Assembly: GCF_021538615.1 (NCBI RefSeq)
Contig: NZ_JAJHIZ010000003.1
Coordinates: 1,302,001 to 1,366,000 of the forward strand
Length of the DNA stretch: 64,000 nt
Direction of reading: 5' to 3'
DNA from: Niabella agricola
GTDB lineage: Bacteria; Bacteroidota; Bacteroidia; Chitinophagales; Chitinophagaceae
Part shown: positions 18,470 to 28,063 of the stretch, in pieces
Layout of the letters: each line of letters opens with the position of its first letter
Position numbering within the stretch: the first letter of the stretch is position 1
Made by a program: the position numbers and the translations under genes
The notes under the pieces: generated by a model
The model's input: only the letters and a program-made list of their open reading frames with translations
What the model was told of the DNA's origin: nothing
Database searches by the model: none

Positions 18470-20293
18470 TTACCATCCTGTTGTTTGTGATAATTTATAC
18501 CCTCTGGACTCATATTCCTGGATCTGCGATGTACCTAAAGGCGACATATATACTTTGTCCGTAAAAGCGTTCCTGTTTGATGCATTTTCAACCATCCAAT
18601 ATCCGATCATATCTGCAGCATTGTTTCCATTATATGTAACAACAGTTCCATCGGCCTTCTTAACCCTTGCTTTATTAACCGTTGTGGCGCTAAGCGCTGA
18701 AGGAATCTCCGCTTTTACGTTTACCCATGGTCCAAGGAAATAATCCGGGTTCCTGCTGAAATCCATATACTGAATTTTCTTCCATCTTTTCAAATCCATC
18801 AACCTTGCAAATTCGAACACAAACTCCATCCTTCTTTCACGGCGTATTTCCCAAAGCAAGGGCGACACATCGGCATCTCTTGCCGGGTCAGCAGGCAGCG
18901 ACGACAACATCAGGTGCTTTGTTTTTTGAATACCCTTGGCAATAGCGGCGCCGTCCAGCGGACGGTCACGGATCGCATTGATGGATTTGTCAATATCATC
19001 CTGGGTTACGGCCGGGCCTCCAAAATGCTCCGCCAACTCGGCTTTTGCTTCTACCCAGTTCAGCACCACTTCAGCCAACCGTATAACAGGAGCGTCGCTG
19101 GTATTGGTATTGCTACCCCAGGCTGGTGGATAAGGTTTACCCAAATAAGTGAGCGCTTCGCGGGATGCGAACTTAAAGCCATATAAAAGTGTAGCCGAAC
19201 TACCCAATGGCTTGTCAAAGAATGAGGCTTCAAAACGCGGATCACGGGTCTTTATCAAATCAGCAATGGAAAAGCTATTGGCATTTGGCAAAAGGGAATT
19301 TTGCCACACCTGGCCATCATTCAGAATAAACGACTTTATAAGCACAAGGTTGGCATCTACCCCCACCACTTCTGTTCCGTTTTGATAAGAGCCGATAGCA
19401 TGGGTAATATTCTGTGCTGCATCATAAGACCGGTAGAGGATCACTTCTGGATTTCCGGCAAGGTTATCCGATGAAAACAATGCTTTGAAATCACTGGTGA
19501 ACTTGTATGCGGGGTTACCCATTACTATTCCGGCAGCCTCCACAGCAAATTCCAGGTATTTTTTTGCCCTGGCTTCATCAATTCCATGGTAATGCTCAAA
19601 TGTACCTTCAAAAAGCATCAGCCTCGAAATAAAGGCCGCTGCAACATACTTATTTAAAAGCTGGGCACCATCATTCTCACGCATGTTGGCCAGCGCATAT
19701 TTAAAATCATCATACACTTTGTCCATGACCATACCACGGTCATCCCGGTCTTTATAAAGCGCATCCATGTCACTTTGCGCAATCACCTTATCATAATAAG
19801 GCACTTTCCCAAATACACTTACCAGACGACTGTACTCAAATCCTCTAAAGAACCGGCCTACCGCGGCCCAGTGTTTGTATGCCTCATCAGAGATCTTTGG
19901 TTTCACAACATTATCCAGCCGGTCAAGCAACACATTTGATTTCCGTACCCAGGCAAAATCCCATGTTGGCCCACCATAGTTTTGCAGCCATTCAGCTCCT
20001 TCCGAATACGAACCTCTTGAATTGGGAATGGTACTTTCGAAGTTGGTCTGTACGTTCTTTTTTGTCAGGTCATCGTTGAATGTATATCCCCTTACAGGGG
20101 TATAGTCAACTGTAAACGAAGTATTATACCCGTTAAAATAGTTGGGATAATAGGTGTTTACATACATGCGAACATCATCTTCACTGCGCCAGTATTTATC
20201 ATCCATATAATTGGTAAGGGGCGGCCTGTTCAGCACCTCTTTATTACAAGACAAAAAAGCTAAACAGATGGCGATACTATATAAGTATTTCAT
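18470..20293 (-). CDS. SusD/RagB-family nutrient-binding outer-membrane lipoprotein
   Basis: 607 residues. Lipobox AFLSC (Cys16), then NKEVLNRPPLTNYMDDKYWRSEDDVRMY, a standard SusD N-terminus. Family features include WDFAWVRKSNVLLDRLDNV, RFFRGFEYSRLVSVFGKVPYYDKVI, and the C-terminal DVSPLLWEIRRERRMEFVFEFARLMDLKRWKKI. It follows its SusC partner by 11 bases and belongs to the operon headed by a DeoR regulator. Binds nutrient at the cell surface; ligand unknown. Confidence 0.95.
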   Translation of the reverse strand: MKYLYSIAICLAFLSCNKEVLNRPPLTNYMDDKYWRSEDDVRMYVNTYYPNYFNGYNTSFTVDYTPVRGYTFNDDLTKKNVQTNFESTIPNSRGSYSEGAEWLQNYGGPTWDFAWVRKSNVLLDRLDNVVKPKISDEAYKHWAAVGRFFRGFEYSRLVSVFGKVPYYDKVIAQSDMDALYKDRDDRGMVMDKVYDDFKYALANMRENDGAQLLNKYVAAAFISRLMLFEGTFEHYHGIDEARAKKYLEFAVEAAGIVMGNPAYKFTSDFKALFSSDNLAGNPEVILYRSYDAAQNITHAIGSYQNGTEVVGVDANLVLIKSFILNDGQVWQNSLLPNANSFSIADLIKTRDPRFEASFFDKPLGSSATLLYGFKFASREALTYLGKPYPPAWGSNTNTSDAPVIRLAEVVLNWVEAKAELAEHFGGPAVTQDDIDKSINAIRDRPLDGAAIAKGIQKTKHLMLSSLPADPARDADVSPLLWEIRRERRMEFVFEFARLMDLKRWKKIQYMDFSRNPDYFLGPWVNVKAEIPSALSATTVNKARVKKADGTVVTYNGNNAADMIGYWMVENASNRNAFTDKVYMSPLGTSQIQEYESRGYKLSQTTGW

Positions 20294-20304
20294 AATTGCA
20301 ATAT

Positions 20305-23300
20305 TTAAAAAATCAGTTGAAGTCCGAATGAAACAGATTTAAATGCCGGAACACCGGTTCCGGTACGGCCTGAGTTATAGTTGCTTGAGTTCCACATGGA
20401 GTAACCGCTGATACTTTCTGGATCGATAGGCAGATCGCCCAGGTGATCCCATGTAAAGAAGTTCTCCAGGGCTCCATATACCCTCAGTGAGGTCACCCAA
20501 ACCCGTTTTGTCACTCTTTCCGGTATGGTATACCCCAGGGTAAGATTTTTCAGCCTGGTGTACGCCATATTCAACAGGTACCGGTCCTGCACCTGCATGT
20601 TATTTGCGTTATTGCTGCCGGCATTATTATAAGCAGCAGGATAAAAGGCCCCTGTATTATCAGGTCTCCAGTAATTACCCGCAATAGCCTGGGGCATGGC
20701 GCCGTCGCTGGCGTTGAATCCGGGAGTGGTCAGGAAGCCTACCCCCCATATCTCGCGCTTACCAACACCCTGGAAGAAAGCACTGATGTCAACACCTTTA
20801 TAATCCAGCCCTACCCACGCACCCCATTCGTAACGCGGAGTGGAGTTTCCGATCACCTGCAAATCACCGTGATCTTTCAATGATCCTTTACCATCATTTA
20901 TTTCACCATCACCATTGACGTCCCGGAATTTCACATCGCCAGGTCCAAAAAAGAAGTTATCTGAATTTTGCAAGTAGGGTTGATACACCGGCTTTTCTCC
21001 ATTAGGTCCAGGCTTTAGCTTATATGCTTTTTTTCCTGCATACAGCGAGCTTTCGTTCGAAGTAAGTGTGATCAATATCGGTTTACCATTGCCATCCAGT
21101 TCAAAATCTTCGTTTTGGTAAAGCCTGTCGGTACGGTAGCCCCAAATTTCTCCAATATCTTTTCCATTGTAATTGCCGTTTACCTGCTGTCCTGTTCCGA
21201 TTCCCGTAAGGACCGTCCGGGCATCTGAAATATTTCCTCTCAGGTTAAGACCGAGCCCGTTCTTAAACCGGTGATTGAAATCTACTGTCAGTTCCCAGCC
21301 TTTTGTACTCAATGAACCATAATTACCTAGCGGCGGAGTAGCACCAAAAGTGAACGGGATGCCTTCCAGCGGCACAATCATATCTTCCGTATTTCTTTTA
21401 AACAGGTCAAAAGAAACATTGACCTTATTTTCCAGGAATCCCATATCAAACCCAATATTTGAACTTACAATATTCTGCCAGTAGATATTGGGGTCGATTG
21501 CTACAGGAGATCCCACATAGGGAACCCTGGCCCCAACGGCATTTACCCAGGTTGACTTTCCACTGGGCATAATGGGAAGGTATAAATTATTCGGTACGGT
21601 CTGATCCCCGATAGTACCCCATGAACCCCTGATTTTTAAGAAGCTCAGCACAGGTTTTGCCCAATCCATAAAGGATTCCTCAGTGGCTACCCAACCTGCG
21701 GAAAATGAAGGGTACCACCGCCACCACAGATCAGAAGGAAATTTTGAAGATCCGTCGTAGCGCAGGTTTCCTTCCAGTAAATATTTATTTCTGAATGCAT
21801 AGTTGATGCGACCAAAATAACCCAGCTGTGCTTCCCAGGTTTTATCCCCGGCAACTGTTTCTGTACCCGTACCGAAGGGAAATTGGGGATTTTGAATATT
21901 GGACAGGTTATTTATTTGTGAAGACTGCCATTCCGTTGTACCTGCTACCCGGTTCACCCCCAGTATAAATTTAAAATTATGATCAGCCTGTGGTTTCCAG
22001 TTATAGGTTGTATAGGCGTTAATCGTGCTGCTGTAAAAATTGGTTACAGTGCGGGCGAAATGATCCGGATTGGAACCCGGAGCGGTATAGGTTTCCAGCG
22101 AAAGATCAAAGGCCTTAATGGCCCCCGGATCACTGGCGGCCACCACTTTTCCTTCGCTGTTCACATATACAGGGTTGCCTCCGGCATCCAGCCTTGCCCT
22201 TGGCGCTACCCACGAGTTACGGGCCGTAAACCGGGTACCGGGTCTTTTCCAGGTTTCATTCTGGTCGGTATATGTGTAGTCAAAGTCAAACCTCCAGTTT
22301 TTCATAAGATGCACCGTTGCGCCCAGATTAAAATTCATGTACTTAGTCATTATGTTCGCTGTGTTGGCTGCAGCTATTTCACTTTCGGGACTGCGAATGG
22401 GATCTCCATTCTCATCTTTGCCAAGCGGATATAAAGAGCTCCACCGGTACAGGTAGAGCCAGGGATCTGCAGTGGTAGAGTTGGTGGCATAAGCATATTG
22501 CTTATTCCTTGCAGAGTAAATTGCCCCGGCACGAACGGTTACATAATCATTGATTTTTCCTGATATCCGCAGGGATGCATTATCCCGTTTGAAATCATCC
22601 AGCTTAGCTGGTTTCAGCATACCACTTTGATTTAAAGTACCAAGTCCTATGTTGTACGAAATCTTCTCTGTTCTTGCACCAATAGATAAATTATGCTGCG
22701 ATGTCGGAGCCCATTCTCTTACCATATAATCATAGGGATCATATGTTCTGACACCCATTTTTTGATTATTCGCTCCCTGTACATACCAGTCGCGGCCAAA
22801 AACCGTAGGATCATCCGGACCAATACTTCCGCCGTACTTATTTTTCCATTCCACCGCTTTTTCATAACTAGCTCTATCTACATAATAAAAAGCACCTACG
22901 GGCGTAAAAGTTCCGATACGTTCTGCGGCATCTACCGTATACCGCAAGCCATCCACATCAGCCATTTTCAGATCTTTCCACACATTTTGCCAGCTGAAAT
23001 TATTGGTATAATAAACAATAGGCTTTCCGGTGCCGGATCCTTTCTTGGTAGTAATAAGTATTACGCCAAAGGCAGCCTTTGCTCCATAAATGGATGCAGA
23101 AGCTGCGTCTTTTAATACCGTAATGGATTCTATATCCGTGGGGTTCACTACCTGAATACTTGGAATTTCGACATTATCCAAAAGGATCAATGGTGCACTG
23201 CCTCCATTCAAAGACCCGATTTGCCCCCTTATTTTAATGAGCGGATCAGAACCCACTTCGCCGCTGGGAACAATTATACTAAGACCCGATGCAGCGCCCT

Positions 23301-23730
23301 GCAATGCCCTCCCTACATCTGCGATGGGTCTGCTAGAAAGCGATTTATTCAGGTCTACAGTTGATACGGCTCCTGTCAGGTTTCCTTTCTTTTGAGTGCC
23401 ATACCCTACTACAACGACCTCATCCAGACTGGATTGCCCGGCCTGCAGCACAACCGAAATGGTATTTTCCTTACCCACTGTAACAGTCTGGCTGAGATAC
23501 CCTACAAAAGAAAAAACAAGGCTCGATCCTTCCCGGGCCTGAATCTTATACCCCCCCGATTCGTCTGTCATCACAGCCGTTCCTCCGGCGTTCACCGTCA
23601 CACCCTGCAATGGCGTGCCTTCGGCAGAACTTACCGTTCCCGTTATGGTTTTCGTCTGAGCGCTGCCCAGCAGGGAAAAACAAAGCAACATAACAAGCAG
23701 GACGCACCTGTTAAAATAATAATTTCTCAT
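20305..23730 (-). CDS. SusC/RagA-family TonB-linked outer-membrane transporter
   Basis: 1141 residues. Signal peptide about 1-24 (LLGSAQ), carboxypeptidase-regulatory-like domain (about 28-97), TonB-box-like DEVVVVGYG (103-111), plug with APLILLDNVEIPSIQVVNPTDIESITVLKDAASASIYGAKAAFGVILITTKKG, then the barrel, ending ...FGLQLIF. No STN domain. It begins only 23 bases after the stop of a DeoR-type regulator on the same strand, an arrangement that points to co-transcription and to control by that regulator rather than by an ECF sigma/anti-sigma pair. Confidence 0.95.
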   Translation of the reverse strand: MRNYYFNRCVLLVMLLCFSLLGSAQTKTITGTVSSAEGTPLQGVTVNAGGTAVMTDESGGYKIQAREGSSLVFSFVGYLSQTVTVGKENTISVVLQAGQSSLDEVVVVGYGTQKKGNLTGAVSTVDLNKSLSSRPIADVGRALQGAASGLSIIVPSGEVGSDPLIKIRGQIGSLNGGSAPLILLDNVEIPSIQVVNPTDIESITVLKDAASASIYGAKAAFGVILITTKKGSGTGKPIVYYTNNFSWQNVWKDLKMADVDGLRYTVDAAERIGTFTPVGAFYYVDRASYEKAVEWKNKYGGSIGPDDPTVFGRDWYVQGANNQKMGVRTYDPYDYMVREWAPTSQHNLSIGARTEKISYNIGLGTLNQSGMLKPAKLDDFKRDNASLRISGKINDYVTVRAGAIYSARNKQYAYATNSTTADPWLYLYRWSSLYPLGKDENGDPIRSPESEIAAANTANIMTKYMNFNLGATVHLMKNWRFDFDYTYTDQNETWKRPGTRFTARNSWVAPRARLDAGGNPVYVNSEGKVVAASDPGAIKAFDLSLETYTAPGSNPDHFARTVTNFYSSTINAYTTYNWKPQADHNFKFILGVNRVAGTTEWQSSQINNLSNIQNPQFPFGTGTETVAGDKTWEAQLGYFGRINYAFRNKYLLEGNLRYDGSSKFPSDLWWRWYPSFSAGWVATEESFMDWAKPVLSFLKIRGSWGTIGDQTVPNNLYLPIMPSGKSTWVNAVGARVPYVGSPVAIDPNIYWQNIVSSNIGFDMGFLENKVNVSFDLFKRNTEDMIVPLEGIPFTFGATPPLGNYGSLSTKGWELTVDFNHRFKNGLGLNLRGNISDARTVLTGIGTGQQVNGNYNGKDIGEIWGYRTDRLYQNEDFELDGNGKPILITLTSNESSLYAGKKAYKLKPGPNGEKPVYQPYLQNSDNFFFGPGDVKFRDVNGDGEINDGKGSLKDHGDLQVIGNSTPRYEWGAWVGLDYKGVDISAFFQGVGKREIWGVGFLTTPGFNASDGAMPQAIAGNYWRPDNTGAFYPAAYNNAGSNNANNMQVQDRYLLNMAYTRLKNLTLGYTIPERVTKRVWVTSLRVYGALENFFTWDHLGDLPIDPESISGYSMWNSSNYNSGRTGTGVPAFKSVSFGLQLIF

Positions 23731-23753
23731 TATGGATTTTTTACATTATGAAT

Positions 23754-24503
23754 TTACAATACCGTTATCCCGGCCCTTACGTAAGGCTGCAGCAACTCAT
23801 GATCCGGATCCAGTTCAGTAACCAGGTAATCGATCTGTTTCAGTTCACACACCTGCAGTGCCTCAAATGAGTTCAATTTTTCTGCAATGGTTAAACAAAC
23901 CGTTTTGGCGGCAGTGGCCACCATTGCTCTTTTCAATTCTACCACCTCCCAGTCGCTGTCTGTTATACCCCGGCGCAAATCAATGGCATTCGTACCCAGG
24001 ATGCACAGATCGGCGTTTACTTCTTTAATCTTGGCGATGGCACTGGCTCCTACCGTGATCTTGGACTCTTTATTTACCTTATCGCCCACCACCACCACAT
24101 TGATATTGGGATGCGCGATATAAGCGTTCAATACCGGGATGCTCCCTGTAATAAATGTAGCCCGCAGTTGCGGCGGAAGCCGTTTGGCCATCTCGATGAT
24201 GGTTGTTCCCCCACTCGTAAGCACATACATATTGTCCTTGATCAACCCGATCACTTTCTGCGCTATCACCGCCTTCTGCGTTTGCGAGTACACCGGACTG
24301 CTGTTAAAATGAACTTCATTAAAGGCCAGCGACAGTGCACCGCCATGCACTTTTATGAGCCGGCCCGCTTCCGCCAGCTCCTGCAAATCCCTTCGAACCG
24401 TGTCTTCAGACACATTCATGTCTACACAAAGCTTGGCACTCAGCACCTTGTTGTGCAGATCCAGGCGGTGGAGAATATATGCTTGTCGTTCTTTCTTTAA
24501 CAC
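23754..24503 (-). CDS. DeoR/GlpR-family transcriptional regulator
   Basis: 249 residues from GTG 24503 (MLKKERQAYILHRLDLHNK after initiation), which matches the normal DeoR start and length; an upstream TTG would add a hydrophobic extension foreign to the family. N-terminal helix-turn-helix: VLSAKLCVDMNVSEDTVRRDLQELAEAGRLIKVHGGAL. C-terminal sugar-phosphate-sensing DeoRC domain with TSGGTTIIEMAKRLPP and CILGTNAIDLRRGITDSDWEVVELKRAM. DeoR proteins usually repress adjacent catabolic genes until a phosphorylated sugar binds. Here it heads a SusC/SusD operon and is divergent from a thiolase gene. Confidence 0.9.
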   Translation of the reverse strand: MLKKERQAYILHRLDLHNKVLSAKLCVDMNVSEDTVRRDLQELAEAGRLIKVHGGALSLAFNEVHFNSSPVYSQTQKAVIAQKVIGLIKDNMYVLTSGGTTIIEMAKRLPPQLRATFITGSIPVLNAYIAHPNINVVVVGDKVNKESKITVGASAIAKIKEVNADLCILGTNAIDLRRGITDSDWEVVELKRAMVATAAKTVCLTIAEKLNSFEALQVCELKQIDYLVTELDPDHELLQPYVRAGITVL

Positions 24504-24631
24504 AACCGTTAATTTATTCCTAAAGATAAACAGGAAAACAGCAAAAAGTCGCAAAATGTCAAAAAAAATTGCAGAAAAAAATAAAATACCGCAGTCATGT
24601 AAATGCGTACTGGCATGTTTGAAAAAATGAG

Positions 24632-24639
24632 TATATTTG
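24632..24639 (+). promoter_or_regulatory. Candidate -7 box (TATATTTG) for the thiolase gene
   Basis: Perfect TAnnTTTG match 53 bases before the thiolase ATG at 24693. A TGG rather than TTG stands about 20 bases upstream. It lies in the divergent gap with the DeoR gene, so the DeoR protein could also act here. Confidence 0.4.
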
Positions 24640-24692
24640 ATTAAATAAGTTGCATAAACAACTATTTTTTGTTATCATTAAAAACACATGCC

Positions 24693-25868
24693 ATGCAAGA
24701 AGCATATATTGTTGCCGGCTACCGCACTGCAGTTGGTAAAGCTAAAAAAGGCGGGTTCCGCTTTTACCGTCCGGACGACCTTGCCATCACCGTTATCAAA
24801 GGCCTGATGGCTTCCCTGCCGCAGCTGGAGGCCAACCGGGTTGACGATGTGCTGGTAGGGAATGCCGTGCCCGAAGCAGAACAGGGGTTACAGGTAGGAC
24901 GCATTATCTCCGCCCGCGCCCTGGGCATCGAAGTACCGGGGGCCACCATCAACCGGTATTGCGCCTCAGGACTCGAAACCATTGCCATGGCCACGGCCAA
25001 GATCCGCACCGGCCAGGCCGATTGCATTATTGCCGGCGGTACCGAAAGCATGAGCCTGGTACCGGCATCCGGATGGAAAACCGTGCCCTCTTATTCTATT
25101 GCCAGTGATGAACCGGACTATTACCTCAACATGGGTTTAACTGCAGAAGCCGTTTCCAAGGAGTTTCATATCAGCCGTGAAGATGCAGATGCGTTCAGCT
25201 ATCAATCGCACCAGAAAGCCATTAACGCCATCCGGAACGGATATTTTAAAGAAGGCATCCTTCCTGTAGAAGTGGAAGAGGTATATGTAGATCCTAAGGG
25301 GAAACGGCAGGTAAAGAAATTTGTGGTAGATACAGACGAAGGCCCCCGTGCAGATACTTCCATGGAAGCCTTGCAAAAGCTAAAGCCGGTTTTTGCTGCT
25401 AACGGGGTGGTTACAGCGGGCAATTCTTCACAAACCAGCGATGGCGCAGCCTTCGTGGTGGTGATGAGTGAAAAAATGATGCAGGAGCTACAGCTGCAAC
25501 CCATTGGCCGGCTGGTAGCCAGCGCCGTGGCCGGGGTACATCCGCGTATTATGGGCATCGGACCGGTAGCGGCTATCCCTAAAGCCTTAAGCCGTGCCGG
25601 CCTTGCGCTAAACGATATCGACCTCATCGAATTAAATGAAGCCTTTGGAGCACAATCCCTGGCAGTGATCCGGGAGGCCGGCCTGAATCCTGATATTGTC
25701 AACATCAACGGAGGAGCCATCGCCCTGGGACATCCCCTGGGTTGCACCGGCTGCAAACTCACCATCCAGGTACTTGGTGACCTGAAGCGTTTGCACAAAA
25801 AGTATGGTATGGTAACGGCCTGTGTGGGAGGCGGACAGGGTATTGCAGGTATCATCGAACGTTTTTAA
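24693..25868 (+). CDS. Acetyl-CoA acyltransferase / thiolase
   Basis: 391 residues from ATG 24693 (MQEAYIVAGYRTAVGKAKKGGF), the standard thiolase start; an earlier TTG is unlikely. Catalytic nucleophile Cys90 in NRYCASGLETIAMA, the GHPLGCTGCKL segment with catalytic His, and the second Cys in TACVGGGQGIAGIIER. Also INGGAIALGHP and ELNEAFGAQSLAVI. It either cleaves 3-ketoacyl-CoA in beta-oxidation (FadA-type) or condenses acetyl-CoA; the overall form is closer to FadA-type degradative enzymes. No hydratase/dehydrogenase partner lies in the window. A terminator hairpin follows. Confidence 0.93.
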   Translation: MQEAYIVAGYRTAVGKAKKGGFRFYRPDDLAITVIKGLMASLPQLEANRVDDVLVGNAVPEAEQGLQVGRIISARALGIEVPGATINRYCASGLETIAMATAKIRTGQADCIIAGGTESMSLVPASGWKTVPSYSIASDEPDYYLNMGLTAEAVSKEFHISREDADAFSYQSHQKAINAIRNGYFKEGILPVEVEEVYVDPKGKRQVKKFVVDTDEGPRADTSMEALQKLKPVFAANGVVTAGNSSQTSDGAAFVVVMSEKMMQELQLQPIGRLVASAVAGVHPRIMGIGPVAAIPKALSRAGLALNDIDLIELNEAFGAQSLAVIREAGLNPDIVNINGGAIALGHPLGCTGCKLTIQVLGDLKRLHKKYGMVTACVGGGQGIAGIIERF

Positions 25869-25887
25869 TTTTTTCGGCGTCTAAAAA

Positions 25888-25927
25888 TCCGGTTCACTGT
25901 GCATAACGGTAAACCGGACTTTTTTTT
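25888..25927 (+). terminator. Rho-independent terminator after the thiolase gene
   Basis: TCCGGTT (25888-25894) pairs with AACCGGA (25912-25918) across a 17-base loop, followed by a run of T from 25920. It is placed 20 bases after the thiolase stop. Confidence 0.7.
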
Positions 25928-25994
25928 ACCGGCCGACAGTGCATAGGGCAGCGATCTTGCGACGCTCCATTCAGCTGCTGTGCCCAAATCATAG

Positions 25995-26015
25995 CATTCA
26001 CCATTCCCCATTCAA
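25995..26015. repeat. Three 7-base units just upstream of the ABC exporter gene
   Basis: CATTCAC, CATTCCC, CATTCAA in perfect register, ending seven bases before the ATG at 26023. Short, but of the same 7-base period as the larger arrays in this window. Confidence 0.45.
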
Positions 26016-26022
26016 AACGTCC

Positions 26023-27825
26023 ATGTCCAAACCCTTTACAAAAACGCTCAATCTCGCCCATATTGTAACACAGCTCTGGCCCTTCGTGAGACCCTACCGC
26101 ACCATGATCTTCGGAACACTGGCACTTACGTTGATCGGATCACTTGCAGCGCAGGTAAACCCACTCATCCTGAAATATACCGTAGATCATGTAGACGCAC
26201 TTTTGCAGCAACCTGATCCCATGCAGGAAGGATTACGCCTCCTGTTGTATATTTCCATTATTCTCTTTACCAAGGAACTGATAAATATCTTTATTCAGTT
26301 CGGGCAGAAATTCTATGGTGAAAAGATCCGGATCAATGTCAGCAATCTTCTTTCAGAAGCTGCCATCAGAAAGATACTCACCTATGGCATGGCCTTTTAT
26401 GCAGCACCGGAAAATCAGTCCGGCCGCCTGCAAACCAGGATCGACCGGGGTGTGGAAAGTTTGACCCGGCTGGTACAAAACTTTTTTATCGATATCCTGC
26501 CCCTGTTCTCCAACGCCATCCTCGCCCTGGTGATTATGTACGTGGCCAATGTAAAAGTAGGACTGGTAGCAACGGTCATCCTCCCCGCATACTTTTATGT
26601 AAGCAGCCGGCAGGCGCAAAAGCTGCAGGGCGTACGGCGGCAACTGCGCAGGGGGCGGGAAAACAAGAATAACGGACTGCTGAACCTTATTGAATCCGTA
26701 ACGGTGATCAAAAGTTTTGTGCGCGAGCCTTATGAAGAAAAAAAACAGCTCGAAATTCAGGATCAGCTCACCCGGGATCAACTGTACACCCGCAAGACCA
26801 ATTTCCGTTACGACGGGATCAAATCCTTTATTGAACAGATCGGGGTGGTGCTCATCATTATCCTGACTACCTACCTCGTACTGGGGCACCAGATCAGCAT
26901 CGGCGCCATCATGCTGCATATCATGCTCTTCAATAACGTATCGGCCCCCATCCGCCAGCTGCACCGTATTTACGATGAGGTAAACGATGCCTTTATTTAT
27001 GCCGAAGCCTATTTTCAGATACTGGATGCCGAAGACGCTACCGAAAAATCCGGTACTTATAAAGAAGAAGTGACAAAGGGCAACTTTGCGATGCAGCAGG
27101 TAAATTTCACTTACCCCAATGGCACCAGGGCCCTGCACGATGTAACCTTAACAATAGACGGCGGAAAAACCACTGCGCTGGTCGGGTTGAGCGGCGCCGG
27201 AAAAAGTACCATCCTCAACCTTCTCAACAAATTTTATGAACCGGACAGTGGCGCCATCATGTTAGACGGCGTGAACCTGGATGCATACAATAACCAGGCA
27301 TTGAGGACTGAAATCGGGCTGGTGCTGCAAAAGAACCATATTTTTAAAGGCTCTATTGAAGACAATATCCGTTATGGGAAAATGGATGCCACAAAGGAAG
27401 CGATCATTGCCGCTGCACAAAAAGCCAGCCTGCACGACCAGATCATAGAGTTGCCGCTACAATATGAAAGTGACGCACAAGCGCTGAGTGGCGGCCAGCA
27501 ACAACGCATTGCTATTGCCCGGCTGTTCCTGAAGGATCCTCCAATCATTTTTTTAGATGAACCCACTGCCAGCCTGGACGCGATCGCCACCGAACAAATC
27601 AAAAACAGCCTGGATGCGATCAAACAAAACAGGACAGTGGTCATCATCTCGCATTCGATTTCACAGATCGTTGATGCTGATATTATTTACGTATTAAAAC
27701 AGGGTCGTGTGGTAGAACGGGGCACGCATGAACAACTTGTGGCACTTAACGGAACCTATCGCGAAATATTTAATGCGTCCGCACGCAGCCTGAATATAGC
27801 CCGGATCGCACAATCATATAGCTAG
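26023..27825 (+). CDS. ABC exporter, fused membrane and ATPase domains
   Basis: 600 residues from ATG 26023; upstream in-frame sequence is repeat DNA and not protein-like. Residues about 1-320 form the six-helix ABC exporter membrane domain (helices near PYRTMIFGTLALTLIGSLAA and LFSNAILALVIMYVANVKVGLVATVILPAYFY). The ATPase domain (about 350-590) has Walker A GLSGAGKST (about 387-395), signature LSGGQQQRIAIARL, Walker B PIIFLDEPTASLD and an H-loop His in IISHSI. MsbA/lipid-multidrug exporter type; works as a dimer in the inner membrane. Substrate unknown. It converges with a small minus-strand ORF whose stop overlaps its own stop codon. Confidence 0.94.
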   Translation: MSKPFTKTLNLAHIVTQLWPFVRPYRTMIFGTLALTLIGSLAAQVNPLILKYTVDHVDALLQQPDPMQEGLRLLLYISIILFTKELINIFIQFGQKFYGEKIRINVSNLLSEAAIRKILTYGMAFYAAPENQSGRLQTRIDRGVESLTRLVQNFFIDILPLFSNAILALVIMYVANVKVGLVATVILPAYFYVSSRQAQKLQGVRRQLRRGRENKNNGLLNLIESVTVIKSFVREPYEEKKQLEIQDQLTRDQLYTRKTNFRYDGIKSFIEQIGVVLIIILTTYLVLGHQISIGAIMLHIMLFNNVSAPIRQLHRIYDEVNDAFIYAEAYFQILDAEDATEKSGTYKEEVTKGNFAMQQVNFTYPNGTRALHDVTLTIDGGKTTALVGLSGAGKSTILNLLNKFYEPDSGAIMLDGVNLDAYNNQALRTEIGLVLQKNHIFKGSIEDNIRYGKMDATKEAIIAAAQKASLHDQIIELPLQYESDAQALSGGQQQRIAIARLFLKDPPIIFLDEPTASLDAIATEQIKNSLDAIKQNRTVVIISHSISQIVDADIIYVLKQGRVVERGTHEQLVALNGTYREIFNASARSLNIARIAQSYS

Positions 27826-27989
27826 AACACCTTCGCATCTATGGAAGCCCATTGCATGCGCATTACAACAGGCTGCTGTTGCTTCCCCCGGTGATCCATC
27901 TGCGTGTAACGCGGCATATCGAATAATCCCTCCGGAGATTGCCGCTGGATTTTGAAACCTACCCCGATATCAGAATATTTAATTTTCAT
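27822..27989 (-). CDS. Possible small protein, 55 residues, unknown
   Basis: An intact frame from ATG 27989 to TAG 27822-27824, starting MKIKYSDIGVGFKIQRQ and ending WASIDAKVF. Its stop codon overlaps the stop codon of the convergent ABC exporter gene. It fills an otherwise empty 238-base gap almost completely, and its composition (mixed charged, few rare residues) looks protein-like with no signal peptide or membrane segment. I recognise no family. It could be chance, since 55 open codons are not rare. Homology would decide. Confidence 0.35.
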   Translation of the reverse strand: MKIKYSDIGVGFKIQRQSPEGLFDMPRYTQMDHRGKQQQPVVMRMQWASIDAKVF

Positions 27990-28063
27990 TAACAGCCGTT
28001 AGCGCTTTGTAAACGTCATATAAGTGACGACTTTTTAATCAAGCAACCCAATTAAAAAATGTT

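Noticed and set aside
18470..24503. Considered calling the SusC/SusD loci polysaccharide utilisation loci
   Set aside because: No glycoside hydrolase, lyase, esterase of polysaccharides or sugar-specific sensor lies near; substrate cannot be inferred.
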